Assembly (NCBI RefSeq): GCF_014648435.1
Contig: NZ_BMRC01000055.1
Span: 1 to 34,706 of the forward strand
Reading direction: 5' to 3'
Length of the DNA stretch: 34,706 nucleotides
From: Nonomuraea spiralis
GTDB taxonomy: Bacteria; Actinomycetota; Actinomycetes; Streptosporangiales; Streptosporangiaceae
Part shown: positions 33,538 through 34,706 of the stretch, piece after piece
Layout of the letters: each line of letters starts with the position of its first letter
Position numbering within the stretch: position 1 is the first letter of the stretch
Program-made: the position numbers and the translations under genes
Notes under the pieces: model-generated
The model's input: only the letters and a program-made list of their open reading frames with translations
The model's database searches: none
What the model was told of the DNA's origin: nothing

Positions 33538-34176
33538 CTACAACGCGCGCATCAGCAAGTGGCCGCGACGGAAGCGTTCATCCTCCAGAGGCTCGCGCAA
33601 CATCCGCGCCACCTCAACGAACCCTTCCTTACGGGCCATGTCTGCCAAATCATCGATCGGCCACCGATAGGCCGGTGTGACCTTGTGGTCGAACTGCACC
33701 ACCGGACCACCCTCGGACTCGAAGAAACCGAACAAGAGGTACCCCTCCGACGCCAGCACCCGCCGAAACTCCGCGAAGTACGGCGGCAGTTCCGGCGGCG
33801 GGATATGGATGAGCGAGTACCAGGAAAGCAGACCGCCCAGCTCGCCGTCCCCCACGTCGAAGGCGCCCATCGAACCGACCTCGAAACGCAGGTCGGGAAA
33901 GTCTCTACGAGCGATGTCGACCAGTGCGGGAGACAGATCGATGCCGAAGGCGTCCAGCCCGAGGTCACGCAGGTGGGCCGTCATGTAACCAGGCCCGCAC
34001 CCGGCCTCGACAACGGGCAGGGGTTCGCCGCCTCGTACGAGCTCGGCGAACACGGCGACGATCGCGCGATCCAGCGGCAGACGGTCGAGCGAGCCCCGCA
34101 CGAAATCGGCGTAGATGTCGGCGACGGCGTCGTAGGCGTCCGCCGTCGCGGTCAGATAGGAGGAGGATTCGGCCAT
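33538..34176 (-). CDS. Class I SAM-dependent methyltransferase
   Basis: A 212-residue methyltransferase with the Rossmann fold of class I. Motif I is VVEAGCGPGYMTAHL, the acidic residue after beta-2 is FGIDLSP, and LSWYSLIHIPPPELPPYF followed by LASEGYLLFGFF marks the post-I and motif III region. The substrate is unknown. ATG 34176 (MAESSSYLTATADAYDAVA) has no ribosome site, but TACAGT lies 8 bases upstream; an ATG at 34206 is less likely. It stands alone between the debris region and the rrn operon. Confidence 0.88.
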   Translation of the reverse strand: MAESSSYLTATADAYDAVADIYADFVRGSLDRLPLDRAIVAVFAELVRGGEPLPVVEAGCGPGYMTAHLRDLGLDAFGIDLSPALVDIARRDFPDLRFEVGSMGAFDVGDGELGGLLSWYSLIHIPPPELPPYFAEFRRVLASEGYLLFGFFESEGGPVVQFDHKVTPAYRWPIDDLADMARKEGFVEVARMLREPLEDERFRRGHLLMRAL

Positions 34177-34184
34177 GGCGGACG

Positions 34185-34190
34185 ACTGTA
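34185..34190 (-). promoter_or_regulatory. -10 of a likely leaderless methyltransferase transcript
   Basis: Minus-strand TACAGT, 8 bases before ATG 34176, identical to the -10 of the SAM hydrolase gene. Confidence 0.45.
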
Positions 34191-34206
34191 GCTCATCGGC
34201 CGGCAA

Positions 34207-34568
34207 AGGTCGTCATCGACAGACCGCCGGCGCGTCCGCCCCGCCCCGACCGCCTGGCCGCCCTCTCAACGAGCAAGCCCGGCGACCCGCGCAACCTGGT
34301 AGAACCTCCCAGCAGCCCGAAAGCCCTCACACGGGACAACTGAACAGCCTCCAGATCACGCCCCCACACCCTGGTAGCCCGAGCCCTGTACGCAAGCCCC
34401 CACCAAGACATCGCCCTGGGCCGCCCCTTCGACCGGCCGCCAGCTCGCAGCGGCGACTACGCCCGCACCAGTCGCCCCTCGAGATAGGCCAACCGCGCCC
34501 CCAGGATGCCGGCGTGCACCCGCAACCCCGCCCAACAGTACGACCTGCAACATGCCCCAGAAACGCAG
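34207..34568. other. Gene-free region between methyltransferase and 5S rRNA
   Basis: About 360 bases. I see no coding frame with normal codon bias, no tRNA and no notable repeat. Confidence 0.5.
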
Positions 34569-34600
34569 AAAGGGCCCCACACAACCGTGTGGAGCCCTTT
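34569..34600 (-). terminator. rrn operon terminator
   Basis: AAAGGGC-CCACAC / GTGTGG-GCCCTTT, a 14-bp stem with one G-U pair on the minus strand and a 4-base loop. It starts about 10 bases after the 5S 3' end and has a T-run on the minus strand. Confidence 0.9.
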
Positions 34601-34610
34601 CGAAAGATTG

Positions 34611-34706
34611 TCCGGCGGTGACCTACTCTCCCACACCCTCCCGAGTGCAGTACCATCGGCGCAGAGAAGCTTAACTTCCGGGTTCGGAATGTAACCGGGT
34701 GTTTCC
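34611..34706 (-). rRNA. rrf: 5S ribosomal RNA, 3' part (cut by window edge)
   Basis: The minus strand reads GGTTACATTCCGAACCCGG, AAGTTAAGC, GCGCCGATGGTACTGC, and GGGAGAGTAGGTCACCGCC: the conserved loop B, loop C and 3' helix of bacterial 5S rRNA. About 96 of roughly 118 bases are inside the window; the 5' end lies beyond it. It is the last gene of an rrn operon transcribed on the minus strand, closed by the terminator at 34569-34600. The exact 3' end is uncertain by a few bases. Confidence 0.95.

Noticed and set aside
33105..33680. A 191-codon + strand frame before the methyltransferase
   Set aside because: Poor codon bias, Pro/Ala/Ser-rich product, and overlap with the 3' end of the methyltransferase gene.

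Overview
The window is high-GC actinobacterial DNA. Evidence for this is very strong G/C preference at third codon positions, many GTG and TTG starts, actinobacterial families (DUF3263, DUF1707, SepF, a mycosin-like protease, CtpE-like ATPase) and the order groEL / cold-shock gene / CysO-type sulfur carrier / threonine-synthase-like gene, which I remember from Streptomyces and relatives. A member of the Streptosporangiales (for example Nonomuraea-like) is my best guess, but the sequence alone does not prove it. The window opens inside groEL and closes inside a 5S rRNA gene, so one edge touches an rrn operon. No phage, IS element, CRISPR array or tRNA was seen.

Layout. 1-2600 (minus strand): groEL 5' end with two CIRCE operators, cspA, then a two-gene operon of a threonine-synthase-like PLP enzyme and a CysO-like sulfur carrier, preceded by a complete SAM-I (S-box) riboswitch. 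This riboswitch is the most informative signal in the window: it ties a 'threonine synthase' paralogue and a sulfur carrier to methionine/SAM control. 2680-7611: an ECF sigma factor divergent from otsA, an MFS transporter, a small secreted protein, otsB (so both trehalose-6-phosphate steps are present) and a DUF3263 gene. 7730-11545: a SAM hydrolase (DUF62), an orphan mycosin-like protease, and a DUF35/lipid-transfer-thiolase pair behind a TetR-type palindrome. 11596-17330 (minus): a complete oppABCDF oligopeptide importer with strong hairpins between oppA and oppB. 17801-19595: an ABC-2 polysaccharide exporter pair (Wzm/Wzt, TagGH type).

19600-23114: a 51-codon gene with a LexA (SOS) box on its promoter, a 440-base hairpin-rich stretch ending in a minus-strand terminator, a secreted Gly/Leu-rich protein, a cluster of palindromes, and a KamA-family radical SAM enzyme. 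23291-30549: DUF1707/LiaF-like protein, plsX, a CtpE-like P-type ATPase translationally coupled to argS, and an unknown two-TM protein. 30556-34176: sepF, a PhzF-family enzyme, a small apparently frameshifted ORF followed by a MerR regulator, a GNAT acetyltransferase, a poorly coding stretch, and a methyltransferase; then the 5S rRNA and its terminator.

A recurring feature is the likely leaderless start: seven genes have a TANNNT-like -10 element 6-9 bases before the start codon and no Shine-Dalgarno sequence. Most functions are inferred from motifs read by eye; no database search was possible.
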